41,559 nt of DNA from Opitutia bacterium (GTDB lineage Bacteria; Verrucomicrobiota; Kiritimatiellia; CAIQIC01; Lenti-01): NCBI GenBank assembly GCA_009928955.1, contig SABN01000017.1:1-41559 (forward strand), in the 5' to 3' direction. Shown here in pieces: positions 35,360 to 41,559 of this stretch. Within the stretch, counting starts at the first letter, position 1. Each line of letters begins with the position of its first letter. The notes under the pieces were generated by a model, which was not told the DNA's origin, searched no databases, and was given only the letters and a program-made list of their open reading frames with translations. Made by a program: the position numbers and the translations under genes.

Positions 35360-35714
35360 CTCTTGACTCCTTGCTCCGGGGACGGGACCGAAGCGCTTGT
35401 TTCTACTTTTCCTGCGCCCCACAGCGGGGTGCAAATCTGCGCGAAATGTATTTTACTGGGTGCGGATTGCAAGACCTTTTTCATGCCCCCCCACACTCGG
35501 GAACCCATTGGGAAACAAGCAAGTCGAGCGTATCCTCCGCGCAGACAAGCAGATAGGATATTTGGCAAGATAAATCGTTTTACCCGAAATATTTCATTCC
35601 TTATCAGCATTATCCATATGCCTGGATAGATAATCTGCGCGAATTCCACTTTGACATTTTTTCCACATATAACCCTTTTTTGACAAAATGAAGGGGCCGG
35701 AAGGGGCCGCCGCC
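35360..35714. other. 355-nt AT-rich intergenic region
   Basis: This is the most AT-rich stretch of the window. It holds a possible promoter of the DUF2934 gene on the minus strand (TTGCAA 35472-35467, TACATT 35450-35445, spacer 16). It also has a 12-bp direct repeat AATCTGCGCGAA at 35434-35445 and 35632-35643, and the small palindrome TATCCA-TATGCC-TGGATA near 35611-35628. The T-rich end next to 35715 may serve as the rnc transcript end. No protein gene is supported; a small RNA is possible. Confidence 0.5.
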
Positions 35715-36431
35715 TCAACCGGCGCTGGCGTCCAACCGCTCCAGCGCCTGCCGGGCGGCATTCATTTCGGCTTCGCGCTTGCTGGCGCCCCCTCCTTCGC
35801 CGAGCCGCTCCTCCCCCCGGAACACCGCCACCGTGAAATGCCGCGCATGGGGCGGACCGCTTTCCGCCACCCGCTCGTAGCGCGGACCGTCCTTCCCCGC
35901 CCGCTGCAGGCGCTCCTGCAAGTCCCCCTTGGGATTGTCGTCCCCGCCCGCCTCGACCGCCTCGGCGATCTCGTCGGCGAATTCCTTCTCGAACACCTGC
36001 CGCACCGGCCCGGGCCCCCCATCGAGCCACAGCGCGCCCATCACCGCCTCGAGCGCGTCGGCCAGCAACGCGCCCTTCTCCCGGCCGCCGCCCTGGTCCT
36101 CCCCGCGCCCCAGGCGCAGGAAATCGCCCAGCCCCAGCCGCCGCGCCACGCGCGCCAGCGCCGCCGCGTTCGTCAGGCGGCTGCGCACCTTCGTCAGCGT
36201 CCCCTCCCGCCAATCGCTCCGGTGCGCCACCAGCCACTCGGCCGATATCGCGCCCAAAATCGCGTCGCCCAGGAATTCCAGCCGCTGGTTTTCCATCCCG
36301 TCCGGCGGATTCGTCTCGGCCGCATGCGACCGGTGCGTCAGCGCCGCCGCCAGCAGGCCGGGCCGGCGGAAAACGTGCCCCAGCCGCTCCTCCAGCGCCC
36401 CCAGCTCGGGGGCTTGTTCAGATTCCGCCAT
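35715..36431 (-). CDS. rnc: ribonuclease III
   Basis: A 238-residue double-strand-specific endoribonuclease that processes rRNA precursors and some mRNAs. The signature NQRLEFLGDAIL spans residues 48-59, with metal-binding Glu52 and Asp56. The second acidic pair is in ALLADALEAVMGAL (Asp125, Glu128). A double-stranded-RNA-binding domain occupies about 160-236 (GDLQERLQ, ERLGEGGGASKREAEMNAARQALERL). Length is normal. It lies 15 nt after the recombinase gene in what looks like one minus-strand operon. A weak AAGGCGG site precedes the ATG. Confidence 0.95.
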   Translation of the reverse strand: MAESEQAPELGALEERLGHVFRRPGLLAAALTHRSHAAETNPPDGMENQRLEFLGDAILGAISAEWLVAHRSDWREGTLTKVRSRLTNAAALARVARRLGLGDFLRLGRGEDQGGGREKGALLADALEAVMGALWLDGGPGPVRQVFEKEFADEIAEAVEAGGDDNPKGDLQERLQRAGKDGPRYERVAESGPPHARHFTVAVFRGEERLGEGGGASKREAEMNAARQALERLDASAG

Positions 36432-36446
36432 GGATCGCCGCCTTTC

Positions 36447-37340
36447 TCACGCCCGGGGATGGTATTGATGGTGGACCGCCTGCAGCCGCCCTTGGTCCAC
36501 GTGCGTGTAGATCTGCGTGGTCGAGATGTCCGCGTGCCCGAGCATCTCCTGGATGATCCGCAGCGAGGCGCCGTTGGCCAGCAGATGCGACGCGAACGAA
36601 TGCCGCAGCATGTGCGGCGATATCTCCTGGCGGATGCCCGCCTTCCGCGCATAGGCCCGGATGTGCCGCCACAGCGTGATGCGCGACAGCGGCTGCCCCA
36701 GCCGCGACAGGAACACCGCGCGGCTCCCGCCGCCCCCGCGCGACGCGTACGCGGGCCGGCCCCGCTCCAGCCACGCCTGCACCGCCGCGATCGCCCGCCC
36801 CCCGATCGGCACCACCCGCTCCTTGTCGCCCTTGCCCACGCACCGGACGTACTCCGAATCGAAATGCAGCGACTCCAGCGTCAGCGCCGCCAGCTCGCTC
36901 ACGCGCAGCCCCGTCGCATAGAAGGTCTCCAGGATCGCCCGGTCGCGCAATCCCCGCGCGCTGGCCGCATCGGGCGCCGCCAGCAGCCGCCCCACCTCCT
37001 CGATCGACAGCGTCGGCGGCAGGATCTTCCAGAGCCGCGGCGAGTCCATCGCGTCGGCCACGTTCACCGCCAGCAGCCCCTCCCGCGACAAATGCCGGAA
37101 AAAAACCTTGATGGCCACCAAGCGCCGCGCGAGGCTCGCCGCCGCCAACCCCTTCTGCTTGCCTTCCATCAGGAAATCCAGCAGGTCCCTCCGCTCCACC
37201 TCCTGGATGCCCCCCCGCCCCTTCCGGGACAGGAACGCCAGGAATTCCGACAGGTCGTGCCCGTAGGCCAGGCGCGTGTTCTCGCTCAGCCCGCGCTCCA
37301 GCACCAGGTGGTCCATGAACTGGTCGAGCAGGAAGCGCAT
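36447..37340 (-). CDS. xerD: XerC/XerD-family tyrosine recombinase
   Basis: A 297-residue site-specific recombinase of the Xer type, expected to resolve chromosome dimers at dif. The N-terminal SAM-like core-binding domain (1-100) is followed by the catalytic domain with Arg146 (ATGLRVSEL), Lys170 (GKGDKERVVP), His243 and Arg246 (HMLRHSFASHLL), His269 (LGHADISTTQIYTHV) and the nucleophile Tyr278. All active-site residues are present. The size and N-terminus (MRFLLDQFMDHLVLERGLSENT) are those of chromosomal XerD rather than a phage or integron integrase. The start is at 37340, 16 nt after the aminopeptidase stop; no good ribosome-binding site. Whether it is XerC or XerD cannot be decided by eye. 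Confidence 0.93.
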   Translation of the reverse strand: MRFLLDQFMDHLVLERGLSENTRLAYGHDLSEFLAFLSRKGRGGIQEVERRDLLDFLMEGKQKGLAAASLARRLVAIKVFFRHLSREGLLAVNVADAMDSPRLWKILPPTLSIEEVGRLLAAPDAASARGLRDRAILETFYATGLRVSELAALTLESLHFDSEYVRCVGKGDKERVVPIGGRAIAAVQAWLERGRPAYASRGGGGSRAVFLSRLGQPLSRITLWRHIRAYARKAGIRQEISPHMLRHSFASHLLANGASLRIIQEMLGHADISTTQIYTHVDQGRLQAVHHQYHPRA

Positions 37341-37356
37341 CGCCCGGGCGGTGGCC

Positions 37357-38838
37357 CTATTTCCCTTCGCGCGGCCGCGCGGCCCAGTCCGCCAGCAGGC
37401 GGGCGCCGACCAGCGTGGCCCCCGGCGCGCCATGGGGCTGCGCCGATTCCAGATAGGCCGTCCCCGCGATGTCCAGATGCGCCCACGGAATGCCGGCGGG
37501 CACGAACTGCTTCAGGAACGCGCCGCCCGCGATCGTGCCGGCCGTGCCGTCGCCCATGTTCTTCAGGTCGCTGAACGGCCCCTTGAGCATCTCGTCGTAT
37601 TCCGGCCACAGCGGCAGCTGCCAGAGGCGCTCGCCCGTGGCTTCGCCCGATAGCATCAGCTCCAAGATCAGGCGGTCGTCGTTGCCCATCACCCCCGTCG
37701 CCTCGCGGCCCAGCGCGATCACCACCGCGCCCGTCAACGTCGCGATGTCCACGATCGCCGCCGGCTGCTCCTCCGCCGCGAAGGTCAGCGCGTCGGCCAG
37801 GATCAGGCGCCCTTCCGCGTCGGTGTTCAAGATCTCGATGGTCTTCCCGTTGCGCGCCGTCACGATGTCGCCGGGACGCGCCGCGCCGCCCCCGGGCATG
37901 TTCTCCACCGCCGGGAGGTAGGCGACCACCGGGCGCGGCACCTTCAGCCGCGCGGCCAGCAGCACCGTCGCCAGCGCCGCCATGCCGCCGCTCTTGTCGT
38001 ATTTCATCCATTCCATGTTCTTGCCGGGCTTGAGGCTGATCCCGCCCGAGTCGAACATCACGGCCTTGCCCACCACCACCAGCGGCTTCAGGCCGCGCTT
38101 CCCCGCGTAGGCCAGCCGGATCAGGCACCCCGGCCGCCGGCTGCCCTGCGCCACCGCCAGCAGCGCGCCGCATTTTTCCTTTTTCAGCGCGGCCATGTCC
38201 CACGTGCGGCACGTCAGCCCCGCCGCCCGCGCCAGCTTCTTCGCGCGCGCCGCCAGATCCATCGGCCCCAGCGCGTTGGCCGGTTCGTTCGCCAGATCGC
38301 GCACCTCGCGCAGCGTTTCCCCCTCGATCGCCGCGCGCTTCACCGCTTCCCGCACGCCCCTTCCCGCCAGCGCCGCCCCCGCGAATTCGAACGCGAAGGC
38401 ATGCGCCTTCTTCTTCGCCCGGTACGCCTCGAACGCATACTCGCCCGACAGCAACCCCGCCGCCGCCAGCCCCGCCAACTCCGGCGTCCCCATCGGGAAC
38501 GACGCGGCCGAAGGCCACTCGAACGAGGCCCGCCGCACGATCGCCGCCTTCTCCAGCGCGCGGCCCGCCGCCGCCCACGCCCGCCACCAGCGCGCCGCGT
38601 GGAACTCCGCCTGCTGCCCGATGCCCACCAGCAGCACCGGCGCCGCCACGCCCTGCGGCCACGCCGTGGCCCCCGCCTTGCCCTTGAACTTCTCCGCTTG
38701 GATCCAGCCGTCCAGCGCCTGCCGGTCCGCCGCCGACAGCGAGGACGCCGCCAGCAGCTCCCCGTCCTGCACCAGCGCCACCCGCGCATCCGGCCGTGAC
38801 GGCCGCGCCGCCCACCGGAATTCGATCGCCCTATTCAT
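37357..38838 (-). CDS. pepA: M17 leucyl aminopeptidase
   Basis: A 493-residue cytosolic metallo-aminopeptidase that removes N-terminal residues during peptide turnover. The catalytic domain carries VVGKAVMFDSGGISLKPG (catalytic Lys, metal Asp), the MKYDKSGGMAAL segment and the family signature NTDAEGRLILADAL. IVDIATLTGAVVIALG follows, as expected. The N-terminal domain (1-165) is Ala-rich and divergent, as is usual for the family. It overlaps the upstream HMA-like lipoprotein gene by 8 nt and precedes xerD by 16 nt, suggesting one transcript. The E. coli PepA also assists Xer recombination, so pepA next to xerD is worth noting, but a link here is only suggested. Confidence 0.93.
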   Translation of the reverse strand: MNRAIEFRWAARPSRPDARVALVQDGELLAASSLSAADRQALDGWIQAEKFKGKAGATAWPQGVAAPVLLVGIGQQAEFHAARWWRAWAAAGRALEKAAIVRRASFEWPSAASFPMGTPELAGLAAAGLLSGEYAFEAYRAKKKAHAFAFEFAGAALAGRGVREAVKRAAIEGETLREVRDLANEPANALGPMDLAARAKKLARAAGLTCRTWDMAALKKEKCGALLAVAQGSRRPGCLIRLAYAGKRGLKPLVVVGKAVMFDSGGISLKPGKNMEWMKYDKSGGMAALATVLLAARLKVPRPVVAYLPAVENMPGGGAARPGDIVTARNGKTIEILNTDAEGRLILADALTFAAEEQPAAIVDIATLTGAVVIALGREATGVMGNDDRLILELMLSGEATGERLWQLPLWPEYDEMLKGPFSDLKNMGDGTAGTIAGGAFLKQFVPAGIPWAHLDIAGTAYLESAQPHGAPGATLVGARLLADWAARPREGK

Positions 38839-39178
38839 CGCCGCGCCATTCCGGCGGCAGCTTCGCCCGGGCCTCCTCGTTCGCGGACAGGTCGTTCACG
38901 GCGAATCCCGCGTTCCTCACCGCCACCTCGATGTTCCGCCGCCCCAGCCGCACGTTGTCGTATTTCACCCACGCGGTCCGCTCCGCCAGGTCCATGCGGA
39001 CGTCGAGGATCACCCCGTCGCCCAGCCGGCCGATCGCGCCCTGCACCGCTTGCGCGCTGCCCTCGGTCTTCATCGCGGGGATCTTCAGCTCGATTTCCGA
39101 AACCGTGTTGCGGAAGCAGCCCGCGCCCAGCGCCAGCAGCGCCGCGAGCCCCCATCCTCCCAGTGTTCTCTTGTTCAT
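38831..39178 (-). CDS. small lipoprotein with a cysteine-less HMA-like domain
   Basis: A 115-residue lipoprotein. The signal sequence (WGLAALLALGAGC) ends in a lipobox with Cys near residue 21. The rest follows the heavy-metal-associated (HMA) ferredoxin-like pattern: IELKIPAMKTEGSAQAVQGAIGRLGDGVILDVRMDLAERTAWVKYDN and IEVAVRNAGFAVND. In HMA domains the first loop is GMxCxxC; here it is AMKTEGS, with no cysteine. It is therefore unlikely to bind copper in the usual way. The ATG at 39178 has GGAGG 8 nt upstream. It is the first gene of an apparent operon with pepA, xerD and rnc. Confidence 0.78.
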   Translation of the reverse strand: MNKRTLGGWGLAALLALGAGCFRNTVSEIELKIPAMKTEGSAQAVQGAIGRLGDGVILDVRMDLAERTAWVKYDNVRLGRRNIEVAVRNAGFAVNDLSANEEARAKLPPEWRGDE

Positions 39179-39204
39179 CCTCAACGCCTCCAATTGCTCC
39201 GCAA

Positions 39205-39233
39205 ACTATTCCACCCCGCCGCCGCCCTGTCAA
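39205..39233 (-). promoter_or_regulatory. promoter of the lipoprotein-pepA-xerD-rnc operon
   Basis: A perfect TTGACA (39233-39228) and AATAGT (39210-39205) with a 17-nt spacer on the minus strand, 26 nt before the ATG. The 11-mer TCAACGCCTCC occurs both at the -35 (39230-39240) and at the ribosome-binding site (39181-39191). Confidence 0.6.
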
Positions 39234-39255
39234 CGCCTCCGATGCGGGGCCGGAT

Positions 39256-40698
39256 TCACCGCGCGCCGGCCGCCGCCCCCGATTCCGCCCGGTCCAGCGC
39301 CAGCTGCCGCCCGATCAGTTCCGCCGCCAGCCCCGCGCGCGCCGTCAGCTCCGGATGCGACTCCGCGTCCGCCGCCGCCGCGAAGGCGCGATACCGCTCC
39401 AGCGCCTCCGCGCGCCGCCCCTGCCGCCAGACGGCCAGCGCCAGGTTCAGCCGCGCATTGGGCGCGTCCGGCTCGCGCTCCAGCAGCGCGCGATAGGCCG
39501 CCTCGGCGGCCGCGTACTGCTCCAGATGCATCCATTCGCCCGCTTGCCGGTAGCGGAAATACGTCGCGTGCCCCCGCCGGGCGGCCTGGCCATACAGCGC
39601 CGCCGCGCGGTCGTGCCGCCCCTCCGCGCAGGCCTGCCGCGCCCGCCGCTCCATCTCCGGCGCGTCGTTCGCGCCCAGGCTCTCCCGGTGGAAAAAGCCC
39701 CACCCCAGCAGTCCGGCGACCAGCGCCGCGCCGCAGGCCAGCCCCGCGCGCGCGACGCCCCGCCCATGCGCATCCAGCCAGCGCGCCGGCGGCAGGATCT
39801 TCGCCGGCGCGGACGCATGCGCCGCGCCCGCCGACAGCACCGCCCACGCCGCCGCCTCCGCCGGCGACGCCCCCGCCGGAAGCCCCCACCGCCGCAGCTT
39901 CGCCGCCACCCCATGGTGCGGCGTCGGCCGCAACAGCGCGAAAAACAGGATCCGCGCCCGCGCCGGCCACGCCGCCGGATCCCAATCCGCCACCCGCGGC
40001 CGCAGCCCTTCGGCCATCGCCACCGTGCGCCCCCCCCACGCCAAGGGGAAGAATCCGCACGGCGAAAAATCCGGCTCGCTCGCCCCCCCTTCTTCATATC
40101 GGTGGAACGCGGCGGCCTCTTCGTTCCAGAAATTCTGCTTCAACCATTCGTCCAGTTCGCGTTGCTCCCCCTCCGCCTGGTCCAGCGCCCGCTCGAACCC
40201 CGCCCGCCCTTCCGCCAAGTCGCCGAACGCGGACGCCTCGTTCGACAGCAGCACCGCCAGATCCACCGTGAACCGGCCCGGCGCGTATTCCCCGGGAAAC
40301 AGCGCTTCGTCCGCCGACGGCCACAGCGGCAGGCCCGTCCCCCGCGTGTCGTATCGATCGAACTCGCGCGCCACGCACCGCGCCAGCCCGGGCAGGAGAC
40401 GCTCCAAAAAGGGATCCGGATCCGGCAGCGCCTCCGCCACCCGCGCCGCCCACTGGCAGACCACGGGGCACGCCGGCGCCAGGTTCCCCTCTTCGTCCGC
40501 CGCCGCCACCCACGCCTCGATCAGCCGCGCCGCCACCTCGGGGTCCGCCACGCTCCACGCCGCGATCGCCAGCGGCAGGAATTCCCCCGCCGCCGCCGCG
40601 TCCGTCGGCAGCGCGGCCAGCGCCGCCTTCCCCGCCGGGGAATCCAGCCAGCGCCGCCTCGCCGGATCCTCCCGCCGCTGTTCGGTAATCCCATCCAT
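39256..40698 (-). CDS. membrane protein with TPR repeats
   Basis: A 480-residue protein. The N-terminal 300 residues are Ala/Glu-rich and helical, with no family I recognise (WSVADPEVAARLIEAWV, EFDRYDTRGTGLPLWPSADEALFPGEYA, LAVLLSNEASAFGDL). A single transmembrane helix near residue 325 (ARAGLACGAALVAGLLGWGFF) is followed by three to four TPR motifs (CAEGRHDRAAALYGQAARRG, EQYAAAEAAYRALLEREPDAPNARLNLALAVWRQGRRAEALERY). This would place the TPR part outside the cytoplasm as a protein-interaction scaffold. The ATG at 40698 is 6 nt behind a TATACT box and has no ribosome-binding site, so a leaderless transcript is possible. Confidence 0.75.
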   Translation of the reverse strand: MDGITEQRREDPARRRWLDSPAGKAALAALPTDAAAAGEFLPLAIAAWSVADPEVAARLIEAWVAAADEEGNLAPACPVVCQWAARVAEALPDPDPFLERLLPGLARCVAREFDRYDTRGTGLPLWPSADEALFPGEYAPGRFTVDLAVLLSNEASAFGDLAEGRAGFERALDQAEGEQRELDEWLKQNFWNEEAAAFHRYEEGGASEPDFSPCGFFPLAWGGRTVAMAEGLRPRVADWDPAAWPARARILFFALLRPTPHHGVAAKLRRWGLPAGASPAEAAAWAVLSAGAAHASAPAKILPPARWLDAHGRGVARAGLACGAALVAGLLGWGFFHRESLGANDAPEMERRARQACAEGRHDRAAALYGQAARRGHATYFRYRQAGEWMHLEQYAAAEAAYRALLEREPDAPNARLNLALAVWRQGRRAEALERYRAFAAAADAESHPELTARAGLAAELIGRQLALDRAESGAAAGAR

Positions 40699-41036
40699 CC
40701 CGCCAGTATATCCTCTGGCCCCCCTTCCTCCAGTTTTCTTTTTCCGCCCCGTCCCGCCTGGACGCAAGGCGGTTCTGCGGAGGAAAGGCCAAAACGGATG
40801 CGCCCCTGTTCCTAATCTTAATCCTGATCATCATCCGGCGGTGCCCCTCGCACATTCCCGGGGGCGGGCCAAAGCCGTCCGGGAACTGGAGCGCGATGAG
40901 AATCGCGATTCGGATTTGGATTCAGAATAGAAGGGGGGAATCCCGCAAAACTTCCTTGCGCCCCGTCCCGCCTGCTCGATGCGGCCGGCTGAATTCGTAA
41001 TTGAATCCCCCTCCCCCCGCCGCTACACTTCCGCCC
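40699..41036. other. 338-nt divergent intergenic region
   Basis: No gene is supported here. On the minus strand 40705-40710 reads TATACT, a -10 box only 6 nt from the ATG at 40698, though its -35 is poor. Around 40812-40845 the minus strand reads as a degenerate GAT-rich run (GATGATGATCAGGATTAAGA and onward). A perfect 12-bp palindrome GAATCGCGATTC lies at 40900-40911. Confidence 0.5.
41001..41029 (+). promoter_or_regulatory. promoter of the SH3-domain gene, leaderless arrangement
   Basis: TTGAAT (41001-41006) and TACACT (41024-41029) are exactly 17 nt apart. The ATG at 41037 begins 7 nt after the -10 box, where transcription would normally start, and there is no Shine-Dalgarno sequence. Confidence 0.6.
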
Positions 41037-41559
41037 ATGAAACTCTTTTCCTCCCGTCGCTCCGCCGGCCTCGCGCTGCTCGCGCTGGCGGCCTCTTCCG
41101 CCTCCGCCGAAACGCGGATGCAGGTCGCCGCCCCGGCCGCTTCCGTCTACACCCAGCCCTCCGCCGCCGCCCAGCGGATCGGCCAGGCTTCCTCCGGCGA
41201 AATCCTTTTCGTCGCGCGCTTCGACGGCGAGTGGGCCGCCATCTCCCCGCCCGACCGCCTCTCCGTCTGGCTCAACAAGGACTTCATCGAAGGCAACCGC
41301 GTCATCGCCAAAAGCATCCAGGTCCGCTCCGGCCCCGGCGTCCAATTCGATGTCGTCGGCGTGCTCGAGCGCGGCGCGCCCGTCATGCCCCGCGGCGAAG
41401 AGGGCGACTGGACCCAGATCGCTCCGCCCTCCTCCGTCACCCTGTGGGTCAAGAAGAGCGACCTCTCCGAAGTCCGCGCCCACACCACGCCCATCCGCGA
41501 AGTCGCCACCGCCTTCCGCAACTGGGCCCCGGTCCTGGGAAACCTCGTCGACAATGCCC
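41037..41559 (+). CDS. secreted SH3-domain protein (3' end outside the window)
   Basis: The first 174 codons of an open frame that continues past the window edge. It has a signal peptide (MKLFSSRRSAGLALLALAAS with cleavage near SASA-ET), then two bacterial SH3 (SH3b) repeats. The first is about residues 27-85 (MQVAAPAASVYTQPSAAAQ, then WAAISPPDRLSVWLNKDFIEG). The second is about 88-150 (IQVRSGPGVQFDVVGVLERGAPV, then WVKKSDL). SH3b repeats bind peptidoglycan peptides or act as envelope scaffolds, and are often followed by an enzymatic or structural domain that is not visible here. The plain ATG has no ribosome-binding site but a well-placed promoter. Confidence 0.85.
   Translation, partial: MKLFSSRRSAGLALLALAASSASAETRMQVAAPAASVYTQPSAAAQRIGQASSGEILFVARFDGEWAAISPPDRLSVWLNKDFIEGNRVIAKSIQVRSGPGVQFDVVGVLERGAPVMPRGEEGDWTQIAPPSSVTLWVKKSDLSEVRAHTTPIREVATAFRNWAPVLGNLVDNA

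Overview
The window is about 41.6 kb of GC-rich bacterial chromosome, almost fully coding. It carries a mix of housekeeping genes (maf, clpB, hisF, rnc, xerD-type recombinase, leucyl aminopeptidase), a polyamine ABC transporter and a glycan/unusual-sugar region. No rRNA, tRNA or CRISPR array was seen. The Gram-negative-type lipoproteins, secreted FGE-sulfatase-fold (SUMF1) proteins, DUF2934, the giant CHASE/PAS hybrid kinase and the many palindromic TTTTCCAC-NNN-GTGGAAAA repeats suggest the PVC superphylum, most likely Kiritimatiellota or a near relative. This assignment is an inference from gene style, not from a marker gene.

Layout. 1-173: probable remnant of an insertion sequence end. 174-5377 (minus): potA-potB-potC-potD, a terminator, then a second potD-like gene. 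5638-8279 (plus): a secreted DUF4019-like protein and a glycosyltransferase-methyltransferase fusion. 8309-12777 (minus): maf, a secreted protein of unknown function, and two tandem-duplicated group 1 glycosyltransferases. 12792-18138 (plus): a GDP-fucose-synthase-like SDR, a methyltransferase, a B12-type radical SAM protein and a split transketolase. 18372-21630 (minus): a second B12-type radical SAM protein overlapping an FAD/Fe-S oxidoreductase. 21748-22602 (plus): a sugar-phosphate nucleotidyltransferase interrupted in frame by repeats. 22625-25788 (minus): a small lipoprotein and two SUMF1-domain paralogues. 25966-28590 (minus): clpB. 28767-34169 (plus): an 1800-residue hybrid histidine kinase. 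34187-34972 (minus): hisF. 35099-35359 (minus): a histone-H1-like DUF2934 protein. 35715-40698 (minus): rnc, xerD, pepA, an HMA-like lipoprotein and a TPR membrane protein. 41037 to the end (plus): a secreted SH3-domain protein cut by the window edge.

How the genes fit together. The pot genes form one ABC importer with two alternative binding lipoproteins. Genes from 6774 to 22602 look like a surface-glycan or unusual-sugar locus: nucleotidyltransferase, SDR epimerase/reductase, split transketolase, two radical SAM enzymes with a likely electron-supplying oxidoreductase, methyltransferases and three glycosyltransferases.

The most notable sequence-level signals are these. (1) A palindromic repeat is inserted in frame into two protein genes and is open in all three frames. 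(2) A 10-nt G tract lies inside the spacer of the predicted pot promoter, and a 12-nt C tract lies inside the hybrid kinase gene; both could be phase-variable. (3) REP-like hairpins with compensatory base changes sit directly behind three neighbouring stop codons. (4) A perfect 24-bp inverted repeat has an overlapping alternative hairpin. (5) Several genes appear to have leaderless promoters.
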